Shown here: positions 9,493 to 17,456 of the stretch, piece after piece | How the letters are laid out: the number at the start of each line of letters is the position of its first letter | Numbering within the stretch: the first letter of the stretch is position 1 | From: Sideroxydans lithotrophicus | Lineage (GTDB): Bacteria; Pseudomonadota; Gammaproteobacteria; Burkholderiales; Gallionellaceae | Direction: 5' to 3' | NCBI GenBank assembly: GCA_020723185.1 | Contig: DYJI01000003.1 | Location: 236,877 to 300,876, forward strand | DNA length: 64,000 nt | The notes under the pieces: generated by a model | Database searches by the model: none | What the model was told of the DNA's origin: nothing | What the model saw: the letters and a program-made list of their open reading frames with translations, nothing else | Made by a program: the position numbers and the translations under genes

Positions 9493-9843
9493 TCAGGCGG
9501 CTTTGGGCGTCAGCGCCTCGCCCTCGAATGCGATACCTTCCCAGCCGGTCTTCATGAAGTTGCGGATGTTGGCGTGGTCGGTCCCGGCCGGGTTGCCGAG
9601 CACATCCTTGCGGTAATAGTCCCCGAAACAAGTCAAAGTCTGTTGCGGCGTCAACCCGTTCAGCTTCGCGAACGAGAACAGTTTGCATGAGCCGTTGTTC
9701 TGTCCGGCCTCGTTGCGGGTCGCGCCGTTGCGGAAAGCGGTCGGGGTGAAATCGTAGTGCGCGTCGATCAGAGCGATGGTGTCGTTGAAGCAGATGCTGT
9801 CCGGCGCGTCGGCCAGTTTTTTCAGGAAGTCATTCAGTTGCAT
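9493..9843 (-). CDS. HopJ type III effector-like protein
   Basis: A 116-residue protein matching the HopJ family throughout: the N-terminal FLKKLADAPDSICFNDTIALID, then YDFTPTAFRNGATRNEAGQNNGSCKLFSFA and FGDYYRKDV. Despite the family name, members occur widely in non-pathogenic proteobacteria as small cytosolic proteins of unknown function, and nothing here suggests a type III secretion system. It ends directly at the convergent rhodanese stop, with no spacer. Confidence 0.85.
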   Translation of the reverse strand: MQLNDFLKKLADAPDSICFNDTIALIDAHYDFTPTAFRNGATRNEAGQNNGSCKLFSFAKLNGLTPQQTLTCFGDYYRKDVLGNPAGTDHANIRNFMKTGWEGIAFEGEALTPKAA

Positions 9844-9859
9844 ATCGTCTCCGTGGAAA

Positions 9860-9885
9860 ACAAAAGGCGGCCGTTCGGCCGCCTT
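9860..9885 (-). terminator. Rho-independent terminator after the BI-1/YccA gene
   Basis: A nine-base-pair GC-rich inverted repeat (AAGGCGGCC / GGCCGCCTT) separated by a short loop lies just beyond the end of the minus-strand gene at 9904. Reading the minus strand, the stem is followed by TTTTGTTTTCC. It sits directly upstream of the HopJ start, which suggests that HopJ has its own promoter close by or receives read-through. Confidence 0.8.
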
Positions 9886-9903
9886 GTCGTTGCTGCGGGA
9901 AGC

Positions 9904-10590
9904 TTATTCGCGTTCGCCGGTGAAGGCCATCAGCAGTTGCAGCAGGTTGATGAACAGGTTGTAGATGTTCAGATACAGACCCAGCGTCGCCATCACATAG
10001 TTGGTCTCGCCGCCGTTCACGATCTGGCTCACGTCATACAGGATGTAGGCGGAGAAGATCAGCACCGCGATGGCGGAGATGGTCAGGCTCAGTGCCGGGA
10101 TCTGGAAGAACAGGTTGGCCAGCGAAGCGACGATGAGCAGGATCAGCCCGATGAACAGGAACTTGCCCATGAAACTGAAATCCTTCTTGGTCACGGTGGC
10201 GATGGTGGCCAGCGAGAAGAAGATGATGCCGGTGCCGGCGGCGGCCATGCCGATCAGTTGTGCGCCGTTCTTCAGGTGCAGGGCGACTTGCAGGATGGGG
10301 CCGAGGAACACGCCCGCGACGAAGGTGAAGCCGAGCAGTGCGGCGATGCCCCATATGCTGTTGCGCAATGCGGACACGGCGAACAGCATGCCCAGCATCA
10401 CGGCGAACATCACCAGCGAGGAGATGATGGGGCTGGCGGCCATGAACGACAGGTTCAAGGAGGTGCCGATGAAAGCGCCGATCACGGTGGGGATCATGGT
10501 CAGCGACAGCATCATGTAGGTGTTGCGCAGGACCTTGTTTCGTTCGACGGGTAGTGTTCCGATGGGGGCGGTCTGGGTCTGGTAGTTCAT
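9904..10590 (-). CDS. BAX inhibitor-1/YccA family membrane protein
   Basis: A polytopic inner-membrane protein of 228 residues with seven predicted hydrophobic segments. It begins MNYQTQTAPIGTLPVERNKVLRNTYMML and ends with NIYNLFINLLQLLMAFTGER, both typical of the BI-1/YccA/YbhL family. YccA modulates FtsH proteolysis in E. coli; transferring that role here is inference. The frame stays open upstream through the tRNA region, but the ATG at 10590 aligns with family N-termini, so I reject the longer start. Confidence 0.9.
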   Translation of the reverse strand: MNYQTQTAPIGTLPVERNKVLRNTYMMLSLTMIPTVIGAFIGTSLNLSFMAASPIISSLVMFAVMLGMLFAVSALRNSIWGIAALLGFTFVAGVFLGPILQVALHLKNGAQLIGMAAAGTGIIFFSLATIATVTKKDFSFMGKFLFIGLILLIVASLANLFFQIPALSLTISAIAVLIFSAYILYDVSQIVNGGETNYVMATLGLYLNIYNLFINLLQLLMAFTGERE

Positions 10591-10684
10591 TTCTGCTCCG
10601 TTCAAATAAAGTGCGACTTTGCGCACGGCGAGCATGAGACTACCCAAGCAGCATAAAAGTTGCAACCGTGCATGCAAGGCGGTT

Positions 10685-10713
10685 TTGGAAGGCAGGATGA
10701 ATTCGGGTATCAT
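10685..10713 (+). promoter_or_regulatory. Sigma-70 promoter for the tRNA-Ser region
   Basis: TTGGAA (10685-10690) and TATCAT (10708-10713) are separated by exactly 17 nt and followed by a GC-rich discriminator (GCGCGG), as expected for a stable-RNA promoter. The first transcribed element would be the broken tRNA-Ser copy at 10771, then the intact tRNA-Ser. Confidence 0.6.
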
Positions 10714-10770
10714 GCGCGGCGTTGCTTGCCTGCGGTCATCCGTCGTTTGCTGCAAGTGATTGAAGTTCAA

Positions 10771-10894
10771 GGAAGCGTGGCCGAGCGGTTGAAGGCACCG
10801 GTCTTGACCACACACCGCGAAGCGGTTTGTGGCGGCGCAGGCTCTTGTACCCGAAGGGTGAACCTTCAGGTTATGCCGTAGCCAAAACCGGCAA
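10771..10894 (+). pseudogene. Broken tRNA-Ser(UGA) copy with a 77-nt insert in the anticodon loop
   Basis: Positions 10771-10807 repeat the first 37 nt of the intact downstream tRNA-Ser with one difference, ending right after the anticodon TGA. The next 77 nt (10808-10884) are foreign and hairpin-rich. The tRNA sequence then resumes as AAACCGGCAA (10885-10894), the 3' side of the anticodon stem. After that the variable arm, T arm and 3' acceptor strand are missing, so no mature tRNA can form. The insert contains a 10-of-11 bp hairpin (10808-10832) and two smaller ones (10849-10859, 10861-10872). It appears to be cotranscribed with the intact gene. Confidence 0.6.
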
Positions 10895-10919
10895 TATGAT
10901 TTCGTAGTAATAACAATTT

Positions 10920-11009
10920 GGAAGCGTGGCCGAGTGGTTGAAGGCACCGGTCTTGAAAACCGGCAACGATGTGAGTCGTTCGTGAGTTCGAATCTCACCG
11001 CTTCCGCCA
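10920..11009 (+). tRNA. tRNA-Ser (anticodon UGA)
   Basis: A complete 90-nt class II tRNA with encoded CCA. The acceptor stem GGAAGCG pairs with CGCTTCC, with discriminator G and CCA at 11007-11009. The anticodon stem CCGGT/ACCGG encloses the loop CTTGAAA, giving anticodon TGA at 10954-10956, which reads UCA-type serine codons. A long variable arm (ACGATGTGAGTCGT region) and a T loop with TTCGAAT are present. A second, broken copy of its 5' half lies 150 nt upstream. Confidence 0.97.
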
Positions 11010-11036
11010 ATTCCCCACTGATTTAAGGAGTCCTGT

Positions 11037-11606
11037 ATGTTGCGTCGTATAACTGCTGCTGCACTGATCATGGTCGGTTCGACGGCCTTTGCCGACACGC
11101 TGGATATCAATCTGAGCAACAGCACCGCCCAGTTCAAATACACGATCCCTAGCGGTATCGCCGGCAAGTCCGACCTGTTCGCCTCGCTGGCCTACAACGA
11201 TGTGAACGACATCATGGTCGATGCCGGCCTGCTGGTGCTGAACGAAGAAGGCAGTGTGTCAGGTCTGTCGCTGGGCATCGGTGCCAAGGCGGTGGCGGCT
11301 TCGCTGAGCAAGGTGGCGTCGACGCGCAAGCTGGTGTCCGGCGTGGCGCTGGGCGCGCAGATCCGATTCGAGTTGCCCAACGACCGCCGCTTCGCGCTCG
11401 TGGGCGAGTACAACTATGCGCCGCGCATCATCAGCTTCGGCGACGTGGATCATTTCACGCAGGGCATGGCGCGTTTCGAGTTCGCCATGTCTCCGCTGAC
11501 GCAGGCCTACCTCGGCTACCGTTCCAGCAAGTTCATCATGAAGAACGGTTTCCCGGAAGGACGTGTGGATAACGGTGGCCATATCGGTGTGCGTCTCTCC
11601 TTCTGA
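11037..11606 (+). CDS. YfaZ-like outer membrane protein
   Basis: A 189-residue protein with a signal peptide (MLRRITAAALIMVGSTAFA), followed by alternating hydrophobic strands and a terminal Phe (GHIGVRLSF), the usual beta-barrel insertion signal. The pattern DTLDINLSNSTAQFKY...GLSLGIGAKA...YNYAPRIISFGD matches the YfaZ family. It is predicted to be an outer membrane beta-barrel of unknown cargo. It starts 28 nt after the tRNA-Ser gene, with AAGGAG as ribosome binding site, so it may be transcribed with the tRNA. Confidence 0.82.
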   Translation: MLRRITAAALIMVGSTAFADTLDINLSNSTAQFKYTIPSGIAGKSDLFASLAYNDVNDIMVDAGLLVLNEEGSVSGLSLGIGAKAVAASLSKVASTRKLVSGVALGAQIRFELPNDRRFALVGEYNYAPRIISFGDVDHFTQGMARFEFAMSPLTQAYLGYRSSKFIMKNGFPEGRVDNGGHIGVRLSF

Positions 11607-11633
11607 CCGCATCCGTTGTACTGCTGTAAACGA

Positions 11634-11657
11634 AACGCCCCGGCATGCCGGGGCGTT
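11634..11657. terminator. Bidirectional terminator between yfaZ-like gene and feoB
   Basis: A perfect 24-nt palindrome (AACGCCCC GGCATGCC GGGGCGTT) lies between the two convergent genes. Short T-rich stretches follow on both strands, so it can serve either gene. Confidence 0.75.
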
Positions 11658-11680
11658 CGCTTTGGTGTGGGGGGATTGTT

Positions 11681-13468
11681 TCAGTACCCGAGTGCCCGGG
11701 CCGATTGGTAGAACACGAAGCTGATGGACCAGGCCAGTACCAGTGACCAGCCCAGGGTGAACAGCGTATAGCGCATGTCCTTGGCTTCGGTGCGCAAAGT
11801 CGCGATGGCGGACAGGCAGGGTGTGTAGACCAGGGTGAACAGCATGAAGCTGTAGGCTTGCACCCAGTCCAGTTGTTGTCCCAGTGCGCTGCTCAGGGCA
11901 TCGCCGCTCATGCCGTAGATCACTGCCAGCGAACCGATCACGATCTCCTTGGCGACGAAGCCGAAGATCAGCGCGATGGTCAGCTGTTCATTGATGCCTA
12001 TGGGCGCGAAGATCGGGTGCAGGGCGCTGCCGATCATGCCGGCCAGCGTGTCGACGCTGCCCGGCGCAGCTGTGGACGGCAGGTTGGTGAGCAGCCAGAC
12101 CAGCACCACGCCGGCGATGATGAACTGCGTGGCGCGGCTCAGGAAATGGCGCACTTCGATCCAGCCGCGTAGCAGCATCTGGCGCAGGGTGGGGAAGCGG
12201 TAGGGCGGAAGTTCGAGCACGAACGGCTCGCTACTCTGGAACTTGTTGCGGAACAGCAGCGCGGTGAGGATGGCAGCGGCGAAGCTGAACAGGTACAGGC
12301 TGAACAGCACCAGCGGTGCGTGCTGCGGTGAGAACAGCGCGGCGGTGATGAACACGAACACTTGCAGGCGTGCCGAGCATAGCGAGAAGGGGATCACCAG
12401 CATGGTCAGCAGTCGCATGCCACGTGAACGCATCACACGTGTGCCCATCAGCGCGGGGACGTTACAACCGAAACCCATCAGCAGCATCACGAAGCCGCGT
12501 CCATCCAGTCCCATCTTTGCCATCAGTGCGTCCATCAGGAAGGCGGCGCGCGACAGATAGCCGCTGTCTTCCACCATGGCCATGAACAGGAAGAACAGCA
12601 CGATGATGGGCACGAAGGCAGCCACTGTCGCCACGCCGTTGTAGATGCCGTCCAGCAGCAGGCCGGACAGCCAGGGCGGCGTACCGGCCACGGCTGCCTC
12701 CAGCGCGTTGCTGCGCAGCCAGCTCAGTGCTTCGGCTACGCCGCCCTGCAGGGGCTGGCCGAGCAGGAAAATGCCCTGGAACAGCAGATACATGATGCCG
12801 AAGAAGATGGGCAGACCGAGCCACGGGTGCAGCATGACGCGATCGAGCTTGTCGGTCAGGTGTTCCGGCATCTGAACCGGTACCTGCACCGCATGTTTCA
12901 GCACGCGCGCCATCTCGGATTCGATGTGCTCGTCCTGCTCCAGTTGCGAGCGCAGCTGCTCGGCCATGCCCGGGGTGGGGTAGCGCAGGGCTTTGGTGAC
13001 GGCCTGCAGCGCGTCCTGGTAGCCCGCACCGTATTTGCCGCTGAGCAGATAGATGGGCAATCCCAGCATCTCGGACATCCTGGCGCTGTCGATGGTGATG
13101 CCGTATTTGCGCGCCTCGTCCGACATGTTGAGCAGCACCACCACGTTCATGTTGAGCTGTTTGAGTTGCAGCAACAGGCTCATCTGGCGTTCGATCTGCG
13201 TGGCATTCAGGATCACCAGCGCCAGGTCGGGTACGTTGTCGTGCAGGAAGTGGCGCACCACCTGTTCGTCGTCGGAGAAACCGTGCAGGTCGTAGATGCC
13301 CGGCAGGTCGATGATCTCCACCATGTCGCCGCCGAGCAGGATCTTGCCGGACAGCAGCTCCACGGTGATGCCGGGCCAGTTGCCGACGCGCGCGGCGCCG
13401 CCGGTCATGCGGTTGAAGAGGGTGGACTTGCCGGTGTTGGGCATGCCCAGCAGAGCGATGCGTTTCAT
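11681..13468 (-). CDS. feoB: Ferrous iron transporter FeoB
   Basis: Inner-membrane Fe(II) uptake protein with a cytosolic G domain. The G1 motif GMPNTGKST, GNWPGITVE (switch I), DLPGIYDL (G3) and NMSD (G4) occupy residues 1-170. A helical insert and a membrane region of about eight segments follow, containing two Gate-type halves; the second holds the conserved FGFVAKEIVIGSLAVIYG. At 595 residues it is shorter than E. coli FeoB (773) and ends right after the last membrane segment. I take the ATG at 13468, which overlaps the feoA stop (ATGA). feoC is not present. Confidence 0.95.
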   Translation of the reverse strand: MKRIALLGMPNTGKSTLFNRMTGGAARVGNWPGITVELLSGKILLGGDMVEIIDLPGIYDLHGFSDDEQVVRHFLHDNVPDLALVILNATQIERQMSLLLQLKQLNMNVVVLLNMSDEARKYGITIDSARMSEMLGLPIYLLSGKYGAGYQDALQAVTKALRYPTPGMAEQLRSQLEQDEHIESEMARVLKHAVQVPVQMPEHLTDKLDRVMLHPWLGLPIFFGIMYLLFQGIFLLGQPLQGGVAEALSWLRSNALEAAVAGTPPWLSGLLLDGIYNGVATVAAFVPIIVLFFLFMAMVEDSGYLSRAAFLMDALMAKMGLDGRGFVMLLMGFGCNVPALMGTRVMRSRGMRLLTMLVIPFSLCSARLQVFVFITAALFSPQHAPLVLFSLYLFSFAAAILTALLFRNKFQSSEPFVLELPPYRFPTLRQMLLRGWIEVRHFLSRATQFIIAGVVLVWLLTNLPSTAAPGSVDTLAGMIGSALHPIFAPIGINEQLTIALIFGFVAKEIVIGSLAVIYGMSGDALSSALGQQLDWVQAYSFMLFTLVYTPCLSAIATLRTEAKDMRYTLFTLGWSLVLAWSISFVFYQSARALGY

Positions 13469-13710
13469 GCGCAGCCGGCTCCTTTGCACACTTCTATCTT
13501 GCCGGCTTCGTTGCGGCGCAAGACGACATCGGTGGTGCCCAGCCGTACCTGCAGCGGGCCGGAGAAAGCGGCGATGCGAACCAGCTCGACCTGCTTTCCC
13601 TTGCGGAAGCCCAACGCGAGCAGGCGCTGGTGCAGCGCCTGCTCGGCATGGATGGCAACGATGGTGGCGATATCGCCTTGTTGCAGGGTGGCTAGGGTGG
13701 AAGCTGACAT
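13465..13710 (-). CDS. feoA: FeoA, SH3-like accessory protein of ferrous iron transport
   Basis: An 81-residue small cytosolic protein: LATLQQGDIATIVAI, then LHQRLLALGFRKGKQVELVRIAAFSGPLQVRLG and VVLRRNEAGKI, the classic FeoA SH3-like fold. The C-terminal CKGAGCA adds two cysteines, an extension not essential to the family. It precedes and overlaps feoB. The upstream 94-nt spacer holds divergent promoters for feoAB and dapA. Confidence 0.93.
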   Translation of the reverse strand: MSASTLATLQQGDIATIVAIHAEQALHQRLLALGFRKGKQVELVRIAAFSGPLQVRLGTTDVVLRRNEAGKIEVCKGAGCA

Positions 13711-13804
13711 GGTCGCGGCATTATTCCACAGCCGCCTCGCTCCTGTCGCGTAAGCCGGTGTGATTAAGGTAGAATGCGCGCTCCCGAAACGGTTCAAAAA
13801 GATC

Positions 13805-14680
13805 ATGATCACTGGCAGTCTTGTAGCAATCGTCACGCCCATGCATGAGGATGGCAGTCTCGACCTCGAAGCATTCCGCGCACTGATCGATTTCCATATC
13901 GCCGAAGGCACCGATGCCATCGTGGTGGTCGGTACCACCGGCGAATCCCCTACCGTCGATGTGGAGGAGCATGAGCTGCTCATCGCCGAAGCGGTGAAGC
14001 ATGCCTCGAAGCGCGTGCCCATCATCGCAGGTACCGGCGCAAATTCCACGAAGGAAGCCATCGAGCTGGCCACCTTCTCGAAGAAGGTCGGGGCGGATGC
14101 CTCGCTGACCGTGGTGCCTTACTACAACAAGCCGACGCAGGAAGGCCTGTACCTGCACTTCAAGGCCATCGCCGAAGCGGTGGATATGCCGCACATCCTG
14201 TACAACGTGCCGGGACGCACCGGTGCGGACATGGGCAACGACACCGTGCTGCGTCTGGCGCAGATACCTAACATCATCGGCATCAAGGATGCGACCGGCA
14301 ATATCGAGCGCGGCAGCGACCTGCTGCAACGCGCACCAAAGGACTTCGCCATCTACAGCGGTGATGATGCCAGCACGCTGGCGCTGATGCTGCTCGGCGG
14401 CCATGGCACCATCTCGGTGACGGCCAACGTCGCCCCGCGCCTGATGCACGAGATGTGTGCAGCCGCGCTCAAAGGCGATGTCGCCACCGCGCGCGCGATC
14501 AACTTCCGCCTGCTCGGCCTGCACCGCAAACTGTTCATCGAAGCGAACCCGATCCCGGTCAAATGGGCGGTCGCGCGCATGGGCAGGATGAACAACATAC
14601 TGCGATTGCCGCTCACACCGCTCACAGCCACCTCCCAGCCCGAGGTGGAGGATGCGATGCGTCAGGCCGGCGTCATTTGA
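13805..14680 (+). CDS. dapA: 4-hydroxy-tetrahydrodipicolinate synthase
   Basis: Condenses pyruvate with aspartate semialdehyde in lysine and diaminopimelate synthesis. The 291-residue (beta/alpha)8 protein shows GTTGESPTV near residue 45, the catalytic Tyr in [11 protein letters not shown], and the Schiff-base Lys in GIKDATGN. The frame opens earlier, but the ATG at 13805 ([13 protein letters not shown]) is the family N-terminus. A TAGAAT -10-like element is at 13770-13775. bamC follows after 16 nt, the same dapA-bamC pairing as in E. coli. Confidence 0.97.
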   Translation: MITGSLVAIVTPMHEDGSLDLEAFRALIDFHIAEGTDAIVVVGTTGESPTVDVEEHELLIAEAVKHASKRVPIIAGTGANSTKEAIELATFSKKVGADASLTVVPYYNKPTQEGLYLHFKAIAEAVDMPHILYNVPGRTGADMGNDTVLRLAQIPNIIGIKDATGNIERGSDLLQRAPKDFAIYSGDDASTLALMLLGGHGTISVTANVAPRLMHEMCAAALKGDVATARAINFRLLGLHRKLFIEANPIPVKWAVARMGRMNNILRLPLTPLTATSQPEVEDAMRQAGVI

Positions 14681-14696
14681 ACCCACTGGAATCACT

Positions 14697-15278
14697 ATGA
14701 AAACAAGCAATGCGATCACTGCCGTCCTCGTCCTCAGCCTGCTGGCCGGGTGCGGTCTCATCCCCGAGCGCAAGCCGGTGGACTACAAGAACGGCGGAAC
14801 GCCGGCCCCCGCGCTGGAAGTTCCACCGGATCTGACGCTGCCGGGAAGCAGCCAGCGCTATGCCATCCCGGCTGCGGACGGCACGCAGGTGGCCAGTTAC
14901 TCGGATTATTCGCGTGATGTGAAGAATGCCGATCAACCTCCCGTGGCTCCGGTGCCGACACCCGTTGCTGCGGTGGAAGAAGAACCGGCGCGCCTGATTT
15001 CGGTGGAAGGCCAGCGCTTCGTGTTGCTGTCCGAGCCGTTCGACCGCGCCTGGCGCAAGGTCGGTCTGGCGCTGGAACGTGCCGGCCTTGTCGCGGGCGA
15101 TGTGAATCGCAGCAAGGGCGTGTTCTATTTGAAGGGCACGGACAAACAACCGGCTGAAGTGCGTGTGCTGGTACAAGAGACCAAGGGCGTAAGTGTGGTG
15201 ACGGTGGTTGCGGATGCAGCAGCCGAGGCCGAGACTGCGCGTATCCTCGACCTGCTGTACCAGCGACTGGAGAAATAA
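14697..15278 (+). CDS. bamC: BamC-like outer membrane assembly lipoprotein
   Basis: A 193-residue lipoprotein with the lipobox LLAGC (Cys about residue 19) and an N-terminal stretch KPVDYKNGGTPAPALEVPPDLTLPG, the conserved unstructured segment by which BamC contacts BamD. One helix-grip-like domain follows (FDRAWRKVGLALERAGL...SKGVFYLKG). It is about half the length of E. coli BamC (344), so a second helix-grip domain appears to be missing. Its location directly after dapA supports the assignment (NlpB/DapX). Confidence 0.85.
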   Translation: MKTSNAITAVLVLSLLAGCGLIPERKPVDYKNGGTPAPALEVPPDLTLPGSSQRYAIPAADGTQVASYSDYSRDVKNADQPPVAPVPTPVAAVEEEPARLISVEGQRFVLLSEPFDRAWRKVGLALERAGLVAGDVNRSKGVFYLKGTDKQPAEVRVLVQETKGVSVVTVVADAAAEAETARILDLLYQRLEK

Positions 15279-15287
15279 CGCGCAGTG

Positions 15288-16052
15288 ATGCGTTTCGCGT
15301 TCCTCGGCAGCGGCAGCGAAGGCAACTCGCTGCTGGTGCAGGCCGGCAACACCACTCTCATGCTGGATTGCGGGTTCTCCGTCAACGAGACGGTGGCGCG
15401 TCTGGCGCGTCTCGGCCTGCAAGCCGAACAGCTCGACGGCATCCTCGTCACCCACGAACACAGTGACCATATCGGCGGTGTCGCGCGGCTGGCACGCAAG
15501 TTCAAACTGCCGGTGTGGATGACGCACGGTACCCTGCTGACTCAGCAGACCTCGTTCGCGGATATCAGTGTCACCGAACTCAATCCCCATCACTGCATCG
15601 CCATCGGCGATATCGAGGTGCAGCCTTTCCTGGTGCCGCACGACGCGCGCGAGCCGGTGCAATATGTGTTCAGCGACGGTGCATGTCGTCTCGGCGTGCT
15701 GACCGACACCGGCCATATCACGCCGCACATCACAGCATCATTGGCAGGGTGTCACGCGCTGGTGCTGGAATGCAATCATGACGAAGAGATGCTGCGCAGC
15801 GGGCGTTATCCGCCCGTGCTCAAGCAGCGCGTCGGCGGTCGCTTCGGCCATCTGAGCAACCGTCAGGCGGCGGGGTTGCTGGCGGGCATGGATACCAGTC
15901 TTCTGAAATGCATCGTAGCCGCGCACCTGAGCAAGCAGAACAACCAGCCCGGGCTGGCCGCGCTGGCGCTGAGCGAGGTGCTGTCTTGCCGGCAGGATGA
16001 GATCGCGATCGCGTCGCAGGCCGAGGGGCTGGACTGGATAGTGATAGGTTGA
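15288..16052 (+). CDS. MBL-fold metallohydrolase, YycJ/WalJ-like
   Basis: A 254-residue metallo-beta-lactamase-fold hydrolase. It opens with FAFLGSGSEGNSLLVQAGNTTLMLDCGFS. The metal motif THEHSDHIGG follows at about residue 57, then VPHDAREPVQYVF, GVLTDTGHIT and a late AAHLSKQNN. This arrangement matches the YycJ/WalJ branch, proposed to have nuclease-like activity. A GTG three bases upstream could also be used. The gene follows bamC by 9 nt and ends at a strong terminator. Confidence 0.85.
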   Translation: MRFAFLGSGSEGNSLLVQAGNTTLMLDCGFSVNETVARLARLGLQAEQLDGILVTHEHSDHIGGVARLARKFKLPVWMTHGTLLTQQTSFADISVTELNPHHCIAIGDIEVQPFLVPHDAREPVQYVFSDGACRLGVLTDTGHITPHITASLAGCHALVLECNHDEEMLRSGRYPPVLKQRVGGRFGHLSNRQAAGLLAGMDTSLLKCIVAAHLSKQNNQPGLAALALSEVLSCRQDEIAIASQAEGLDWIVIG

Positions 16053-16069
16053 TGTGTTGTGTTGCAAAG

Positions 16070-16097
16070 AAAAAAGCCGGCTTGCGCCGGCTTTTTT
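16070..16097. terminator. Bidirectional rho-independent terminator
   Basis: GCCGGC-TTGC-GCCGGC flanked by six A and six T, located between the convergent metallohydrolase and small lipoprotein genes. Both strands read stem plus T-run. Confidence 0.92.
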
Positions 16098-16110
16098 GAT
16101 CGTGCGGGTA

Positions 16111-16317
16111 TTACTTGGCAGCAGCTGGAGCTTCTGTAGCCGGTGCAGCCGCTTCGGTTGCGGAAGCGGCAACCGGTGCAGCCGCTTCAGTTGCAGGAGC
16201 AGCGACAGGAGCAGCAGCTTCAGTTGCAGGAGCTGCGGTTTCAGCAGCTTTTTCACCACAAGCAGACAAGGACAGAGCCAACAGAGCGGCGATCAATGCA
16301 GAGCGTTTCATTTTCAA
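16111..16317 (-). CDS. Small Ala/Pro/Thr-rich lipoprotein
   Basis: A 68-residue predicted lipoprotein. The signal peptide (KRSALIAALLALSLSAC) ends in the lipobox LSAC. The mature part consists of imperfect repeats of PATEAAAPVAA and carries no globular domain. The upstream ATG (16317) or the second Met (16311) could be the start. It resembles the next lipoprotein downstream only in architecture: signal peptide, then CGE and a low-complexity tail. The function is unknown; a spacer or linker role in the envelope is possible. Confidence 0.68.
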   Translation of the reverse strand: MKMKRSALIAALLALSLSACGEKAAETAAPATEAAAPVAAPATEAAAPVAASATEAAAPATEAPAAAK

Positions 16318-16587
16318 TTTCCAATCGATAGGTAGGTGCTACTAGACTTTAAGTGAAGGTTTGTATTGAGTTGCCCTTTCTGCAACCTTCCCAAAGAAAA
16401 GGCGGCGCATTCTAGCGCTTCCAAAGGGAAATACAAGAGGGATGCTGTGGCGGAAAACCCCTTTTATTTCAAGCTGAAAGAGCTCGTGCAAGGCGCTGTC
16501 AAAAGCATGTAATTGTTGCGATTGTCTGGTAATTCCGGCGAGGGCGGTGAGCCGGGCTTGCCCGGCTCACCGGTAGGGCAAAAGGAC
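16318..16587. other. AT-rich spacer between two small lipoprotein genes
   Basis: This 270-nt stretch holds the 5' region of the first lipoprotein gene and the 3' end of the second. It is markedly AT-richer than neighbouring genes, and includes a 24-nt hairpin at 16547-16570 listed separately. I see no ORF with a ribosome binding site. Confidence 0.5.
16547..16570 (-). terminator. Hairpin downstream of Ala/Lys-rich lipoprotein gene
   Basis: A perfect 11-bp stem, GTGAGCCGGGC / GCCCGGCTCAC, with a 2-nt spacer lies 17 nt beyond the minus-strand stop. No T-run follows, so it may act as an mRNA 3' stabiliser rather than a true intrinsic terminator. Confidence 0.5.
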
Positions 16588-16884
16588 TTACTTGTTGACG
16601 GCATCGGCGGCCTCGTTGACTACTTTCTTGGCGGCATCCTTGGCAGCTGCGGTCGCGTCATCGGCGACTTCCTTTGCTTTGTCAGCCGCAGCCTGTGCGG
16701 CGTCTTCGGCAGCGCTCTTGGCTGCGTCACCTACCTCCTTCGCGGTTTCTGCTGCGGCATCCTTGGCTTTGTCGGCGGCTTCTACGGCCGCTTTCTTGGC
16801 TGCGTCCAGAGACTCGGCGGCTTGTTCGCCGCAGGCCGTCAGGGAGAGGGAGAGCAATGCGGCAATCAGAATGGGGAATTTCAT
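16588..16884 (-). CDS. Small lipoprotein with Ala/Lys-rich helical repeats
   Basis: A 98-residue lipoprotein with signal peptide and lipobox LTAC (Cys about residue 18). The rest is a long alternating Ala/Lys/Asp/Glu stretch with approximate 11-residue periodicity (AADKAKDAAAETAKEVGDA and similar), the pattern seen in LEA-like or apolipoprotein-like amphipathic helices. It probably forms an extended helix tethered to the outer or inner membrane. The exact function is unknown; stress protection is an inference from composition only. Confidence 0.72.
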   Translation of the reverse strand: MKFPILIAALLSLSLTACGEQAAESLDAAKKAAVEAADKAKDAAAETAKEVGDAAKSAAEDAAQAAADKAKEVADDATAAAKDAAKKVVNEAADAVNK

Positions 16885-16964
16885 TTTCGATTTCCTATCG
16901 TTGGATGTTTACAGGATAAAATGCCGGCGTGCAGCGCTTCGATTCTAGCAAGACTTGCAAGCCA

Positions 16965-17456
16965 TCAAAGCCCGAGCCGCGTCGGCGTCGCCCCGGAGTG
17001 GGATGCCAGCCACATCTCCTGGAAGCGCGAATTCAATTCGTGCGCACCCTCCGGGTCGTTCATCGCCAACAGTCCGCGTGTATCGTCGAAGTGATAACGG
17101 CGAACGAAATGGTGACCGTCGGCAACGGCGAACGGTTCTGTCACGCCGTGCAGGTGCGATGGCGTTTGGAAGATGGACATGCTGTGGCTGAATTCGCGCA
17201 ACAGCATCATCATGCGCGGGCAGAAGCGGATCAGATGTTGCGTGTCATGTGCCAACAACTGCAGGCGATTGTTACTGCTGAGCAGCAGGTAATGACGCAG
17301 CGCATCGTAGCGCGCTTCCGAGTTGAAGCCGATGTCGGAGAAATCCTTCTCGAAGATATTCAGCGAATGCTGCGCCGAAGCGCAGACCGTATCCAGCGCC
17401 GCTATGTAATCGGCAACGCCGTCGAAAGTGGTGTGCTGCAGGGGCTCATCGTTCAT
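16965..17456 (-). CDS. Conserved hypothetical protein, cotranscribed with roxA
   Basis: A soluble protein of 163 residues that I place only tentatively (possibly DUF7931-like). It reads FDGVADYIAALDTVCASAQHSLNIFEKDFSDIGFN, then a helical region and HLIRFCPRMMMLLREFSHSMSIFQTP, and ends with RRYHFDDTRGLLAMNDPEGAHEL. The first half is reminiscent of phospholipase-D-like folds in which a regional damage signal is read, but no HKD motif is present. The start at 17456 overlaps the roxA stop by 4 nt, so translation is coupled. Confidence 0.7.
   Translation of the reverse strand: MNDEPLQHTTFDGVADYIAALDTVCASAQHSLNIFEKDFSDIGFNSEARYDALRHYLLLSSNNRLQLLAHDTQHLIRFCPRMMMLLREFSHSMSIFQTPSHLHGVTEPFAVADGHHFVRRYHFDDTRGLLAMNDPEGAHELNSRFQEMWLASHSGATPTRLGL

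Noticed and set aside
9493..9843. A true type III effector
   Set aside because: Only the family name suggests this. No secretion genes, chaperone or effector-like composition are present, and the family is widespread in free-living bacteria.
10808..10884. A self-splicing group I intron in the broken tRNA-Ser
   Set aside because: At 77 nt it is far below group I size, shows no P-Q-R-S core, and the tRNA 3' half is missing, so no functional tRNA could be restored.
10591..11010. An extended N-terminus for the BI-1/YccA protein reaching into the tRNA genes
   Set aside because: The family N-terminus matches the ATG at 10590, and the extension runs through an intact tRNA.
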